Positions 1 to 6,846 of a DNA stretch of 64,000 nucleotides are shown here, in pieces (position 1 is the first letter of the stretch; each line of letters begins with the position of its first letter). The translations under genes were made by a program, and so were the position numbers. The notes under the pieces are model-generated. The model did not search any database. It saw nothing but the letters and a program-made list of their open reading frames with translations, and had not been told where the DNA came from. Where the stretch lies: NCBI RefSeq assembly GCF_024753135.1, contig NZ_JANUGP010000032.1, forward strand, positions 1-64,000, given 5' to 3'. This DNA comes from Streptomyces pyxinicus (lineage in GTDB: Bacteria > Actinomycetota > Actinomycetes > Streptomycetales > Streptomycetaceae).

Positions 1-1
1 G

Positions 2-337
2 AACGGCATGCAGCGCCGGATCCCGGACTATCTGGCGGTCGAGGGGCTCACCACGCTCAACACGGTCTCGACGATCTTCTCGTTCCTGCTCGGCGCGTCC
101 CTGCTGCCGTTCTTCTACAACGTGTGGAAGACGGCCAAGTACGGCAAGCCGGTCGAGGCGGACGACCCGTGGGGCTGGGGCCGCTCCCTGGAGTGGGCGA
201 CCTCCTGCCCGCCGCCCCGGCACAACTTCACCGTCCTGCCGCGGATCCGCAGCGAATCCCCGGCCTTCGACCTGCACCATCCCGAGGTGGACCAGTTGGA
301 GGCGGCCCGGCAGGAGAGGGAGTTGACGGCCCGATGA
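2..337 (+). CDS. ctaD: Cytochrome c oxidase subunit I, C-terminal fragment (cut by window edge)
   Basis: Heme-copper oxidase subunit I of the aerobic respiratory chain, a membrane protein that reduces oxygen and pumps protons. Only the last 111 or so codons are inside the window; the reading frame is open from base 2. Visible features are the last transmembrane helix (TVSTIFSFLLGASLLPFFYN), followed by the family's conserved cytoplasmic tail motif ADDPWGWGRSLEWATSCPPP and an HNF segment. The heme and copper ligands lie upstream of the window. The stop overlaps the start of the next gene by four bases (ATGA), so the two are translationally coupled. Streptomyces often carry more than one ctaD copy, and the fragment does not tell whether this is the main one. 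Confidence 0.9.
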   Translation, partial: NGMQRRIPDYLAVEGLTTLNTVSTIFSFLLGASLLPFFYNVWKTAKYGKPVEADDPWGWGRSLEWATSCPPPRHNFTVLPRIRSESPAFDLHHPEVDQLEAARQERELTAR

Positions 338-666
338 GCGCACGGCGCGCCCGCACCCTGGTCGAGGAGATCGAGGGCCATCTGCTGCTGACGACCGCCC
401 GGGGTGAGGGCCGGGCGGCGGGCGAACGGGTCGCCGCCCAGCTGGGCCGGCTCACCGACAGCCAACGCGACGAGCTGGAGCGGCACGTCGAGACGGCGTA
501 CCTGACGCTGGCCCGCACCTCCTGGCAGCGCACCGCCGAGCGGGCCGAGGAGCTGCGCCGGCTCTACGACGACCGGTACCGGGCGCTGCGCCTGCGGCTG
601 GTGGCCTGGTACGTGCTGGGGTGCGCGGCGCTGGCGGCGACGGCCCTGCTGGTCGTCGCCGCGTAG
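334..666 (+). CDS. Small membrane protein coupled to ctaD
   Basis: A 110-residue protein of unknown biochemical role. Residues 1-85 are mostly charged and helical (rich in Arg and Glu), and residues about 88-108 form one C-terminal transmembrane helix (AWYVLGCAALAATALLVVAA), so it is probably tail-anchored with the bulk in the cytoplasm. The ATG start lies inside the ctaD stop (ATGA overlap), which fixes the start and suggests a link to oxidase assembly or stability. That link is inferred from position only. No cofactor motif is visible. Confidence 0.8.
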   Translation: MSARRARTLVEEIEGHLLLTTARGEGRAAGERVAAQLGRLTDSQRDELERHVETAYLTLARTSWQRTAERAEELRRLYDDRYRALRLRLVAWYVLGCAALAATALLVVAA

Positions 667-687
667 GCCGTAGCCGTATCCCTCGCG

Positions 688-1713
688 TCAGCCCGTGGTG
701 AGGACCATCCGGAAGCGGGCGCGGCCGGCCATCATCTTGTCGTAGGCCTCGCCCGCCTCCTCCAGGGGCACGGTCTCGGTGGTCGGGCGGATGCCGTGCA
801 GGGCGCTGAAGGCCATGGTGTCCGCCACGTCCCGCGAGGTGCCCGAGGGGTGCCCGCGGGCCACTCGGGCGCCCGTCAGCAGCTGCATGGGGCTGACCAG
901 GAGCGGCTCGGGGTCGGCGCCGATGACCACCAGTTCGCCGCGGGGCGCCAGTCCGTCGACGGTGGCCGTGATCGCCTCCGAGTTCCCGGCGGTGGCCAGT
1001 ACGACATGGGCGCCGCCGAGGGACTGGAGGGTCTCGGCGACTGGGGTGCCGGTGGTGCTGTCGATGTAGTGGTGGGCGCCGAGCCGCTTGGCGAAGTCGG
1101 CCTTCTCGGCGCCCCGGGCGATGGCCACCGTCTCGAAGCCCATCGCGACCGCGTACTGCACGCCGAGGTGGCCGAGGCCGCCGAGGCCGAGCACCGCGAC
1201 CAGGTCGCCGGGCCTGCCCGAGCTGCGCCGCAGCCCGTTGTAGGTGGTGACGCCCGCGCAGGCCAGCGGTCCGGCGTCGCTCGCGGAGAGGGCCTCCGGG
1301 ATCCGGGCCAGGGCGTCGACGGGCGCGATCACCTGCTCGCCGAAGCCGCCGTCGTAGGCCCAGCCGGGCACCTTGAGGCTGGCGCACACGATGAAGTCGC
1401 CCCGTCGGCAGGGCGTGCAGTGGCCGCAACTGCCGCCGAACCAGCCGACCGTGACCCGGTCGCCGGTCCGGTACCCCCATTCCTCCACGCCCTCGCCCAG
1501 TTCCTCGATCCGGCCGGCGATCTCGTGCCCGGGCACCACCGGGAACGTGATGCCAGGCACCACGGCGTTCACGAACATGGAATCGCTGTGGCAGACCCCG
1601 CACGCCTCCACGGCGATCCGCACCTGGCGGGGTCCCGGCGTCGGCACCTCCCGCTCGGCCAGTTCGAACGCGCCGCCCGCGGACGTCACCTGCGCGACTC
1701 GGTAGGTAGTCAT
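688..1713 (-). CDS. Zinc-dependent alcohol dehydrogenase (MDR family)
   Basis: A 341-residue medium-chain NAD(P)-dependent alcohol dehydrogenase. The catalytic zinc ligands are recognisable as C38 (CGVCHSD), H63-E64 (GHE) and C152. A structural zinc lobe follows with C96, C99, C102 and C110. The Rossmann glycine motif GLGGLGHLG is at about 176-184. The start is set at an ATG preceded by GGAGAG; an in-frame ATG 28 codons upstream gives an unlikely Arg/Gly-rich extension and is rejected. The length is normal for the AdhP-like group, which oxidises primary alcohols. It is convergent with the ctaD pair and appears monocistronic. The substrate cannot be told from sequence. Confidence 0.92.
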   Translation of the reverse strand: MTTYRVAQVTSAGGAFELAEREVPTPGPRQVRIAVEACGVCHSDSMFVNAVVPGITFPVVPGHEIAGRIEELGEGVEEWGYRTGDRVTVGWFGGSCGHCTPCRRGDFIVCASLKVPGWAYDGGFGEQVIAPVDALARIPEALSASDAGPLACAGVTTYNGLRRSSGRPGDLVAVLGLGGLGHLGVQYAVAMGFETVAIARGAEKADFAKRLGAHHYIDSTTGTPVAETLQSLGGAHVVLATAGNSEAITATVDGLAPRGELVVIGADPEPLLVSPMQLLTGARVARGHPSGTSRDVADTMAFSALHGIRPTTETVPLEEAGEAYDKMMAGRARFRMVLTTG

Positions 1714-1911
1714 CTGTCTCTCCGGAGAACGGGTTGGTCGGTCCCCCGCGCCGGCGGCCCCGCCGGCCTCGCACCCGTGGGTACGGCCCCCTCGCACCAG
1801 CAGACCAGTTCCCGGCCGATCCCGCGCGGCGAACCCGGCTCACGCCCCGGCAGGGCCGGCCGGCGCGGGGTCGAGGTCGCACGGACGCGGACGGCCGACG
1901 AGCCGCCGGCA
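1714..1911. other. Upstream region of the alcohol dehydrogenase
   Basis: This stretch between the dehydrogenase start and the tandem repeat must hold its promoter, but no clear -35/-10 pair is visible. Long open frames run through it on both strands. They are the high-GC shadow effect combined with the stop-free 9-bp repeat and have no recognisable protein content. Confidence 0.4.
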
Positions 1912-2034
<123 letters not shown>

Positions 2035-2051
2035 AGCGGGCGGAGCGGCCG

Positions 2052-2455
2052 TCAGTCCCCCGCGATCCGTGCGTGCGGGTGCTGGTCGTGCCGGCCGTCG
2101 GCGGGCAGCAGCGCGCTGCGCCCGGTGCCCTCGAACGTGTAGCCGGCCTTCTCGGCCACCCGGCACGAGGCGGGGTCGGCCGTCGAGTGGCGCGACCGCA
2201 GCCGGTGCAGCCCCAGTTCCTCCAGGGCCCTCCGGGGCCAGGGCGACGGCTCACACCGCGCTCGTCTCGGCTCGCCACCGCTCGCGCAGCCGGCCGATCC
2301 GCAGCCGGGCCTCGTCGGTGTCGGCCACGGTGAACAGGTTCCACTGCCGGATCGCGGGGTCCTGCCCGGCGGCGAGCAGCGCGGCGGCGTCGTCGGGCCG
2401 CCAGGGGCGCAGGTGCCGGCCGCCCGGCAGGCCGTCCTCGCCCGGCCGGGGTAGT
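2052..2455 (-). pseudogene. Decayed GNAT (RimJ/RimL-type) N-acetyltransferase
   Basis: Two halves of one acetyltransferase can be read in different frames. The N-terminal half (about 2251-2450) gives LRPWRPDDAAALLAAGQDP followed by an AIRQW segment, then meets a TGA at 2251-2253. The C-terminal half (about 2052-2240) gives LEELGLHRLRSRHS, DPASCRVAEKAGY and LPADGRHDQH, which match the end of RimJ/RimL-type GNATs. The middle of the fold, including the acetyl-CoA loop (Q/R-x-x-G-x-G/A), is missing: roughly 70 residues compared with the family. So there is an internal deletion plus a frame change, and the protein cannot be functional. It is followed directly by the 9-bp tandem repeat. Confidence 0.75.
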
Positions 2456-2458
2456 GCG

Positions 2459-2959
2459 CTACCGCCGGGCCAGCGGGTGCAGGGTGACGTCCGTGAGCGT
2501 GCCGTCGGCCAGGGTCGCCGTCAGGTAGGTGCAGTGGGGCTGTCGGCGGCGGTCGGTCGGGGAGCCGGGGTTGAGCAGGCGCAGGCCGCCGGGGGCGGTG
2601 GTGTCCCAGGGGATGTGGCTGTGGCCGAAGACGAGGACGTCCAGGTCGGGGAAGCGGGCGGCGCAGCGGGCCTCGCGGCCCTGGGCGGGGCCGGTCTCGT
2701 GCACGACGCCGAAGCGCAGGCCGTCCAGTTCGGCGCGGGCCACCTCGGGCAGCCGGGCGCGCAGTTCGGGGCCGTCGTTGTTGCCGTACACGCCGATCAG
2801 CCGGCGGCTGCGCTCCGCCAGCAGGTCGAGGGTGGCGGTGTCCACCCAGTCCCCGGCGTGGAACACCACGTCGGCGTCCGGGAGTTCGGCGAGCAGCGGG
2901 TCCGGGAGCCGCTTGGCGCGCTTGGGCAGGTGGGTGTCGGACAGGAACAGGAGGCGCAC
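2459..2959 (-). CDS. YfcE/MJ0936-type metallophosphoesterase
   Basis: A 166-residue phosphodiesterase of the calcineurin-like superfamily, expected to be cytoplasmic and metal dependent. All short-form motifs are present: SDTH at about 7-10, GDWVD, GNND and GHSH, which supply the two-metal ligands (Asp, His, Asp, Asn, His). The length is typical for the YfcE/MJ0936 group, which hydrolyses model phosphodiesters; the natural substrate is generally unknown. It starts with ATG and shares a 160-base divergent region with the MarR gene. The acetyltransferase remnant lies directly downstream. Confidence 0.88.
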   Translation of the reverse strand: MRLLFLSDTHLPKRAKRLPDPLLAELPDADVVFHAGDWVDTATLDLLAERSRRLIGVYGNNDGPELRARLPEVARAELDGLRFGVVHETGPAQGREARCAARFPDLDVLVFGHSHIPWDTTAPGGLRLLNPGSPTDRRRQPHCTYLTATLADGTLTDVTLHPLARR

Positions 2960-3067
2960 GGCACCAGCCTATGCGGACCGTGCGGACCGGCGGCGTCGAA
3001 GCGGACTTCACCGTCCGCCGCCCCCGGTCGCCGCCGCCTCTGAGCATCGGGGAAAACCTTCAGCCAA

Positions 3068-3114
3068 GACTGAACAGTTCTGACTGGACAGTTTCTCCTG
3101 GCGGGTTCTAGGGT
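3068..3114 (+). promoter_or_regulatory. Leaderless promoter with paired direct repeats upstream of the MarR gene
   Basis: TGGACA (3085-3090) and TAGGGT (3109-3114) are separated by 18 bases and resemble a housekeeping Streptomyces promoter. Transcription would begin at about 3120-3121, which is the ATG itself, so the message is probably leaderless; no ribosome binding site is present. Two direct repeats, GACTGAACAGTT (3068-3079) and GACTGGACAGTT (3082-3093), 14 bases apart, overlap the -35 box and could be an operator for the regulator. Confidence 0.5.
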
Positions 3115-3120
3115 GGCGGC

Positions 3121-3558
3121 ATGGATCAGATCTCCGACTCGGCCGTCCACGCGGCGCGCGACCTGCGGGTGGTGTTCAGCCGGCTGCGGCGCCGGATCCG
3201 TGAGGTCGCCCAGGACGCCGACCTGACCCCGTCGCAGGAGTCGGCGCTCTCCCTGGCCGGCAAGCACGGCGCGGCCACGGCGAGCGCCCTGGCCGCCGCC
3301 GAGGGGGTCCGGCCGCAGTCGATGGCGACCACCCTGGCCGCCCTGGAGCAGCACGGGCTGATCCGCCGCGCCCCCGATCCCGACGACGGCCGCCGGCAGC
3401 TGGTCACGCTGACCGACACCGGCCGGGCCCGGATCGCCGGCAACCGTCAGCTCCGCGAGGAGTGGCTGGCCCGCGCCTTCCAGGACCGGTTCGCCGACGA
3501 GGAGCGGCAGACGATCCTCACCGCGCTGGAACTGCTGGAGCGGCTCTCGCAGCCGTGA
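3121..3558 (+). CDS. MarR-family transcriptional regulator
   Basis: A 145-residue winged-helix repressor or activator that would dimerise through its terminal helices. Residues about 35-105 form the wHTH: LTPSQESALSL, then VRPQSMATTLAALEQHGLI as the recognition region, and a wing DPDDGRRQLVTLTD with the conserved Asp-Arg pair. The start ATG appears to be leaderless. An isochorismatase-like hydrolase follows 77 bases downstream on the same strand, and the pair may form one unit in which the regulator controls itself and the hydrolase. The ligand is unknown. Confidence 0.93.
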   Translation: MDQISDSAVHAARDLRVVFSRLRRRIREVAQDADLTPSQESALSLAGKHGAATASALAAAEGVRPQSMATTLAALEQHGLIRRAPDPDDGRRQLVTLTDTGRARIAGNRQLREEWLARAFQDRFADEERQTILTALELLERLSQP

Positions 3559-3635
3559 CGCGGGCCACCGGTCCGGCCGTGTCCCCGGCCGGACCACGTC
3601 AGCACGCACGCCCCCTGGAAAGGCCTGACCGACCC

Positions 3636-4220
3636 ATGTCGCTCACCACGCTCGACCCCCGTACCGCCCTCGTCGCGATCGACCTGCAGAACGGCATCGC
3701 GGCCATGCCCACCGCGCCGTACCCGGCTGCGGACGTCATCGCCCGCACCGGTGAACTCGCCGGCGCCTTCCGCGCGCACGGCCTGCCCGTGGTCCTCGTC
3801 CGGGTCTCCTTCGCGGCCGACGGCGCCGACGCCGTGCCGGGCCGCACCGAGCGCCAGCCGCGCGGACTGGCCTTCCCGGAGGGCTGGGACCTCATCGTGG
3901 ACGAGCTGTCCGGGCAGGCCGGCGACATCCACGTCACCAAGCACAACTGGAGCGCCTTCCACGGCACCGACCTGGACGTCCAGCTGCGCCGCCGGGGCAT
4001 CACCCAGATCGTGCTGACCGGCATCGCCACCAGCATCGGCGTGGAGTCCACCGCCCGGGACGCCTACGCCCACGGCTACCACGTCACGCTGGCCACCGAC
4101 GCCATGGCCGACAGCGAGGAGGCGGCGCACACCGGCAGCGTCGAGCGGATCTTCCCGCGGCTCGGCGAGAGCGGCAGCACCGCCGAGGTCCTGGAGCTGC
4201 TCGCCAAGACCCGCGCCTGA
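3636..4220 (+). CDS. Isochorismatase-like cysteine-hydrolase fold protein
   Basis: A 194-residue cytoplasmic hydrolase of the isochorismatase superfamily. The catalytic Asp is in VAIDLQNG and the Lys in HVTKHNWSAF. At the position of the usual nucleophilic Cys the protein has Gly (LTGIATSIGVESTARDA). Amidase members such as nicotinamidase need that Cys. True isochorismatases (EntB, PhzD) also lack it, so chemistry without a thiol nucleophile is more likely here. The start at 3636 (ATG after GGAAAGG) is preferred over an upstream start that gives a low-complexity leader. It lies downstream of the MarR gene and may be its target. The substrate is not known. Confidence 0.88.
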   Translation: MSLTTLDPRTALVAIDLQNGIAAMPTAPYPAADVIARTGELAGAFRAHGLPVVLVRVSFAADGADAVPGRTERQPRGLAFPEGWDLIVDELSGQAGDIHVTKHNWSAFHGTDLDVQLRRRGITQIVLTGIATSIGVESTARDAYAHGYHVTLATDAMADSEEAAHTGSVERIFPRLGESGSTAEVLELLAKTRA

Positions 4221-4344
4221 CCGGCCGGCCCGGCCTCTCGCCGCGGGTTCTCGCACACCCGCGCGAGGGGCCGGGTCAGCATGCGGCCGACGCACGCCGT
4301 GCCAGCCGGGCGGCGGCCCGCGCGCGAAGGGGGCTTGCAGCGGG

Positions 4345-5649
4345 ATGCCGGTCAAGGTCAGCGTCATCGTCCCGGTGTACAACCCCGGTCCGTACATCGA
4401 GGACTGCGCGGCCTCGCTGCTGCGCCAGTCGCTGCCCGCCGACGCCTACGAAGTGATCTTCGTGGACGACGGCTCCACCGACGCCACCCCGGCCCGCCTC
4501 GACGCGCTCGCCGCCGCGCACCCGCACGTCCGCGTCCTCCACCAGGAGAACTCCGGGTGGTCGGGCAGGCCGCGCAACGTCGGCATCGAGGCGTCCCGGG
4601 GCGAGTTCGTGATGTTCGTCGACAACGACGACGTGCTCGGCGACGAGGCCCTGGAGCGGATGTACGACTACGGCGTCGCCCACGGCGCGGACGCGGTCGT
4701 CGGCAAGATGGCCGGAAAGGGCCGGCCGGTGCCGGTGGAGCCGATCAGGGGGGCGTTGCCGGTCGTGGCACAAGATGTTCCGGCGCGCCTTCCTGGACCG
4801 CATCGGTCTGCGCTTCCCGGAGGGCCGGCGGCGCCTGGAGGACCACGTCTTCGTCACCGAGGCGTATCCGCGCGCCGGCAACGTCTCGGTGCTCAGCGAC
4901 TACGTCTGCTGCTACCACCTCAAGCGCGACGACGCCGCCAACGCCGGTTTCCAGCCCTTCGACCCGGTCGGGGCTACTTCAAGAACCTGCGCGAGGCCCT
5001 GGACGTCGTCGAGCGGTACACCGAGCCGGGCCCGGGCCGCGACCGGCTGCCGCGCCGCTGGCTGCGGGTGGAGATCGCCGACCGGATGAGCGGGCGCCGG
5101 CTGCTGGCCCTGCCCGACGACTACCGCCGCGAGGTGTTCCGCGAGACGCACGCCGTGGTCGTGGAGCGCTTCGGCCCCGGTGCCGCCCCCGGGCTGCGGC
5201 CCGGCCGGCGGATCGTCGCCGCGCTGATCCGCGAGGACCGCTACGACGACCTCGTGGCGCTCGCCGGGTGGGAGGCCGGGGTGCGGCCCCGGGCGGTCCC
5301 GGCCGGCGTCACCTGGCAGGGCGGCGCGCTGCGGGTGGACCTCACCGCCGAGTACGGCACCCCCGACGGCCCGCTGACCGTGCCCGCCGGCGCCGCCCGG
5401 CCGGCGGCGGACGGCGCGCCCGGCGACCTCGCCGAGGCCGTCTCCTGGCCGGCCGCCGCGGCGGATGAGGGCTTCGACCGGGCCACGGTGGACCTGGTCG
5501 TGCGCGACCGGGACAGCGGTGCCTCCTTCTTCCAGCCCGTGGAGGTCACCCGCGAGCGCGTTCCGGCCGCGGACGGCGGCACCCGATCGGGCGCAGACGG
5601 GAACCGGTGCCTCCGGAGAGCACCAGAGCCTTCATTCGGCACACCCTAG
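4345..5649 (+). pseudogene. Family 2 glycosyltransferase with two compensating frameshifts
   Basis: The N-terminal part (residues 1-135) is a clear GT-A, family 2 glycosyltransferase: VSVIVPVYNPG, the nucleotide-binding FVDDGSTDATP, and the metal-binding VMFVDNDD. From about 4754 to 4970 the frame starting at 4345 turns into nonsense, while the +1 frame reads on sensibly (WHKMFRRAFLDRIGLRFPEG, LEDHVFVTEAYPRA). After 4973 the first frame is again sensible (GYFKNLREALDVVERY). The sites are a run of six G at 4748-4753, where five would keep frame, and a run of four G at 4970-4973, where five are expected. The net frame is restored, so an open frame of 434 codons hides the defect. Either the assembly has two homopolymer errors or the gene is mutated. 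The intact family adds sugars or polyol phosphates to cell-surface polymers. Confidence 0.8.
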
Positions 5650-5737
5650 CCGCGATCGTCCGGATCGGACCTGTGTGGGTGGCCTAATTGCTGAGCAGGC
5701 AGGGCCTTGGTGTGCGCGGCGGGTTGCCGGGCGGGGG

Positions 5738-5923
5738 TCAGTCCTCGCCGCGGACTATGGTGTCCGGTTCCTCGCCGTCCCGCCCGTGCGCGGAAGCGCG
5801 GTCCAGCAGGGCGGGCAGACAGGTGCGCACGCCCCGGTTCCGGGGGCGGCGGGCCTGGGCCCAGCCCGTCTCGGCGTGGGGCGGGACGGGTTTCCGGCCG
5901 GACTGCGCGGTCACGTCACTCAT
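5738..5923 (-). CDS. Small hypothetical protein
   Basis: A possible 61-residue protein that I do not recognise. The only support is a good ribosome binding site (GAAGGAAG) directly before the ATG at 5923 and a basic-to-acidic composition ending in EEPDTIVRGED. It has two Trp/Cys-containing patches but no motif, signal peptide or membrane segment. It lies between the glycosyltransferase and the DUF6479 gene in a stretch with no better candidate, and could be spurious. Confidence 0.35.
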   Translation of the reverse strand: MSDVTAQSGRKPVPPHAETGWAQARRPRNRGVRTCLPALLDRASAHGRDGEEPDTIVRGED

Positions 5924-6027
5924 CTTCCTTCGGGTGGTGTCGGTGTGCCCGGCCGGGTGCCCGCGCCGGGGGCGGGACAAACACTCCCGTACGGCCACGG
6001 GCCGGGCGGCCACCCGCCCGCGGCGGC

Positions 6028-6408
6028 TCAGGTGCGTCCGCCGCCACCGCCGCCGAAGGAGCCGCTGGAGCCGGGCGACCACCGCGAGCGACTCTGATCG
6101 TCGGCCCGCTTGCTGCCGACGTTGCCGAGCTGGTGCGGGGTGAGCCGCTCGCTCCCGTCAGCGGCCCGCGGCACCTCGTCGGGCTCGCGGACCTCCTGGA
6201 CCTCGCGGACCGGGCCGCCGGGCGGCATCGTCGGCTGCTCCTCGGGCCGCGGCGGTGCCGGTTCGCGCTCCCGGACCTTGGCGCCCAGCCGGAAGGCGTA
6301 GAGCAGACCCACGACACAGGCCACCCCGGCGACCAGGATCAGGGCGTATCCGAACATCTGGGCACCGGTGGCCGCTTCGTACATGGCGGTGTTCATGGCG
6401 GGCTTCAT
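6028..6408 (-). CDS. DUF6479-family membrane protein
   Basis: A 126-residue protein with one N-terminal transmembrane segment (FGYALILVAGVACVVGLLYA, about residues 16-35), then the family block FRLGAKVREREPAPPRPEEQ, PGGPVREVQEVREPDEVP and ERLTPHQLGN, and a Gly/Ser-rich tail. This pattern matches DUF6479 of Streptomyces, whose function is unknown. Three in-frame ATGs lie close together (6408, 6396, 6384); the longest is used and no ribosome binding site decides between them. The cytoplasmic part is charged and proline-rich. It may be co-directional with the small gene downstream of it at 5738. Confidence 0.72.
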   Translation of the reverse strand: MKPAMNTAMYEAATGAQMFGYALILVAGVACVVGLLYAFRLGAKVREREPAPPRPEEQPTMPPGGPVREVQEVREPDEVPRAADGSERLTPHQLGNVGSKRADDQSRSRWSPGSSGSFGGGGGGRT

Positions 6409-6503
6409 GGGCGCCGGGTACCCGGGGAAGCCCGTCGGATGCGCGGGACGCCCCCGAGCCACCCACCCGGCCGCGTGCGGGGCGCGTCCGGGGCGGGGGT
6501 GGG

Positions 6504-6782
6504 CTAGCCTGCCGAGTCCGCCGTGCGGGCCGCCTGTTCCACCTCGGTCTCGATCTCCGCCCGGGGTCTGCCGGACTCCTTGGCGTACTCGCTGACCGCG
6601 CTCTGCACGTCGCGGGCCAGGTCGCGCCAGGCGCGCAGGGCGGTCTCGTAGGTGCCCGACTGGGCGCCCGTCATCCGTCGCTCGGCCGGTGGGCCGTAGG
6701 TGTCCCGCAGGTCCTCGACCGTGGTCTGGGCCGCGTCGGCCGCGCGCTGCTTCTGCACCAGTTCTTCGAAGGTGTGTGCCAC
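6504..6782 (-). CDS. Hypothetical helical protein
   Basis: A 92-residue soluble, highly charged, mainly helical protein beginning at a GTG. It has no Cys, no membrane segment and a high Ala/Glu/Arg content (for example EELVQKQRAADAAQTTVEDL), suggesting a helical bundle or coiled coil. I do not recognise a family. Codon use is typical Streptomyces with G/C third positions, which supports it being real. It lies between the SpoIIE phosphatase gene and the DUF6479 gene, all on the minus strand. Confidence 0.62.
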   Translation of the reverse strand: MAHTFEELVQKQRAADAAQTTVEDLRDTYGPPAERRMTGAQSGTYETALRAWRDLARDVQSAVSEYAKESGRPRAEIETEVEQAARTADSAG

Positions 6783-6846
6783 ACCAACCGACCCTAGGCA
6801 CCCCTCGCCCGGCGCGCCTCCGGAAGGGAACCGGCCGCGTGGCGGG

